Assembly: GCA_959602645.1 (NCBI GenBank)
Contig: CAUGTZ010000041.1
Location: forward strand, 1 to 6,376
DNA from: an uncultured Collinsella sp.
Lineage (GTDB): Bacteria > Actinomycetota > Coriobacteriia > Coriobacteriales > Coriobacteriaceae
Reading direction: 5' to 3'
Length of the DNA stretch: 6,376 bases
Each line of letters opens with the position of its first letter. Position 1 is the first letter of the stretch. A program made the position numbers and the translations under genes. Positions 5,955 through 6,376 of this stretch are shown piece after piece. The notes under the pieces were generated by a model that saw only the letters and a list, made by a program, of their open reading frames with translations, made no database searches and was not told the origin of the DNA.

Positions 5955-6329
5955 GTGAAAGCGCCATCCACCAGGCCCGCGGCCGTGCTCGGCCTGGACG
6001 TCGGCAAGTCATCGCACTGGGCCTGCCTGATCGACCGCGACGGGGAGGTGCTGACCAGCGCCCCCGTCCGCAACAGGGAGGCCGAGCTCGACGCGCTGTT
6101 CGCCTCCGCGCCCGCCGGCACGCTCGTCGTCGTCGACCAGTTCCGCAACATAGGGTCCCTCGCCGTGAGGCGGGCCCGCGCCGCGGGGCTCGGGGTCGCC
6201 CACCTGCCCGGGCTCGCCGCCAGCCGCGCCGCGGGCCTGTTCGCCGGCGAGGCCAAGACCGACGAGCGCGACGCAGCAGTGATCGCGCGGACCGCCCTGG
6301 GCGTGCCGGACTCCCTGTCGGGGTGTTAG
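5955..6329 (+). pseudogene. IS110-family transposase, truncated N-terminal RuvC-like half
   Basis: A 124-residue open frame equal to the N-terminal DEDD (RuvC-like) domain of an IS110 bridge-RNA-guided recombinase, usually about 340-400 residues. Visible landmarks: D15 in VLGLDVGKSSHWA, D61 in VVVDQFRNIGSLAV (Glu in many members; VVDQ is usual in this actinobacterial subgroup), VAHLPGLAASRAAGLF (81-96), and D103/D106 in GEAKTDERDAAVIA. Likeness ends at VPDSL; the next codons (SGC, then TAG) read into foreign sequence. The C-terminal domain with the catalytic serine is absent, so the product cannot recombine DNA. GTG 5955 is chosen because GGAAGGA (5941-5947) lies seven bases upstream; extending to GTG 5901 would overlap the donor loop of the guide RNA and adds residues with no family likeness. 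Confidence 0.88.
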
Positions 6330-6376
6330 CGTCAATCTAATTTTCACCAGTTTCACCAATCAAACGCGCCGTTCGC
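6321..6376. other. Abrupt junction, possible end of a second mobile element
   Basis: From about 6321 the GC-rich transposase gives way to AT-richer sequence beginning TGTTAGCGTC (6324-6333) and carrying TTTCACCA twice with a nine-base period (6342-6349 and 6351-6358). A TG start and short internal repeats recall the multi-repeat ends of IS21-type elements, but no transposase of that family is in view, so the identity is a guess. A deletion joining unrelated DNA would look the same. Confidence 0.35.

Larger units (their letters stand above)
5706..6320 (+). mobile_element. IS110-family element, left part only
   Basis: The left boundary is placed where the palindrome symmetry breaks (5705/5706). 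The element has about 250 bases of GC-rich noncoding left end followed by an N-terminal IS110 transposase fragment, the arrangement of the IS110 (rather than IS1111) group, which carries its guide RNA upstream of the transposase. No terminal inverted repeats are expected in this group. The right part is missing: homology to the transposase stops near 6320. Arg AGG codons and higher GC than galKT hint at a separate origin. The exact left end is inferred and could shift by a few bases. Confidence 0.65.

Noticed and set aside
1..6376. CRISPR array, tRNA or rRNA genes
   Set aside because: No regularly spaced repeats and no tRNA- or rRNA-like stretches were seen on either strand.

Overview
The window looks like chromosomal DNA of a GC-rich, strictly anaerobic, sugar-fermenting gut actinobacterium, most likely a Coriobacteriia member such as Collinsella. 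This is inferred from high GC with GC-rich third codon positions, a flavodiiron O2/NO reductase, a clostridial/coriobacterial-style galactokinase (GNHTDH motif), a type 2 GalT and an actinobacterial-type IS110 transposase. I recognise families only; no search was run.

Layout: (1) 79-1239, minus strand: a stand-alone flavodiiron protein with its own extended -10 promoter. (2) 1369-2400, minus strand: a LacI/GalR-family repressor. (3) 2401-2738: an AT-richer divergent control region with three near-identical copies of TGTTAACGTACTC, the evident operators of the repressor. (4) 2739-5563, plus strand: overlapping galK and galT, closed by a strong Rho-independent terminator at 5614-5656. (5) 5670-5705: a REP-like palindrome. 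(6) 5706-about 6320: the left part of an IS110-family element with a long noncoding left end and the N-terminal RuvC-like half of its transposase. (7) About 6321-6376: abrupt change to unrelated sequence with short repeats, probably the end of another mobile element.

The central genes form one module: the repressor most likely senses galactose or a derivative, controls galKT and itself, and GalK and GalT carry out the first two Leloir steps. galE and galM are not in the window. The flavodiiron gene is an independent neighbour for O2 or NO detoxification.

The most striking signal is in the IS110 left end. Bases 5753-5920 fold on paper into a 5' hairpin and two adjoining stem/internal-loop modules, the architecture of an IS110 bridge RNA. 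The first loop contains GAACGTCC, identical to the eight bases immediately left of the element, and on its other side GTTGGG, able to pair with the lost half of the target as reconstructed from palindrome symmetry. The second loop contains GTAATG, complementary to CATTAC at the element's left junction. So the guide loops, the boundary and the target (a REP-like palindrome) can be read together from one damaged copy.
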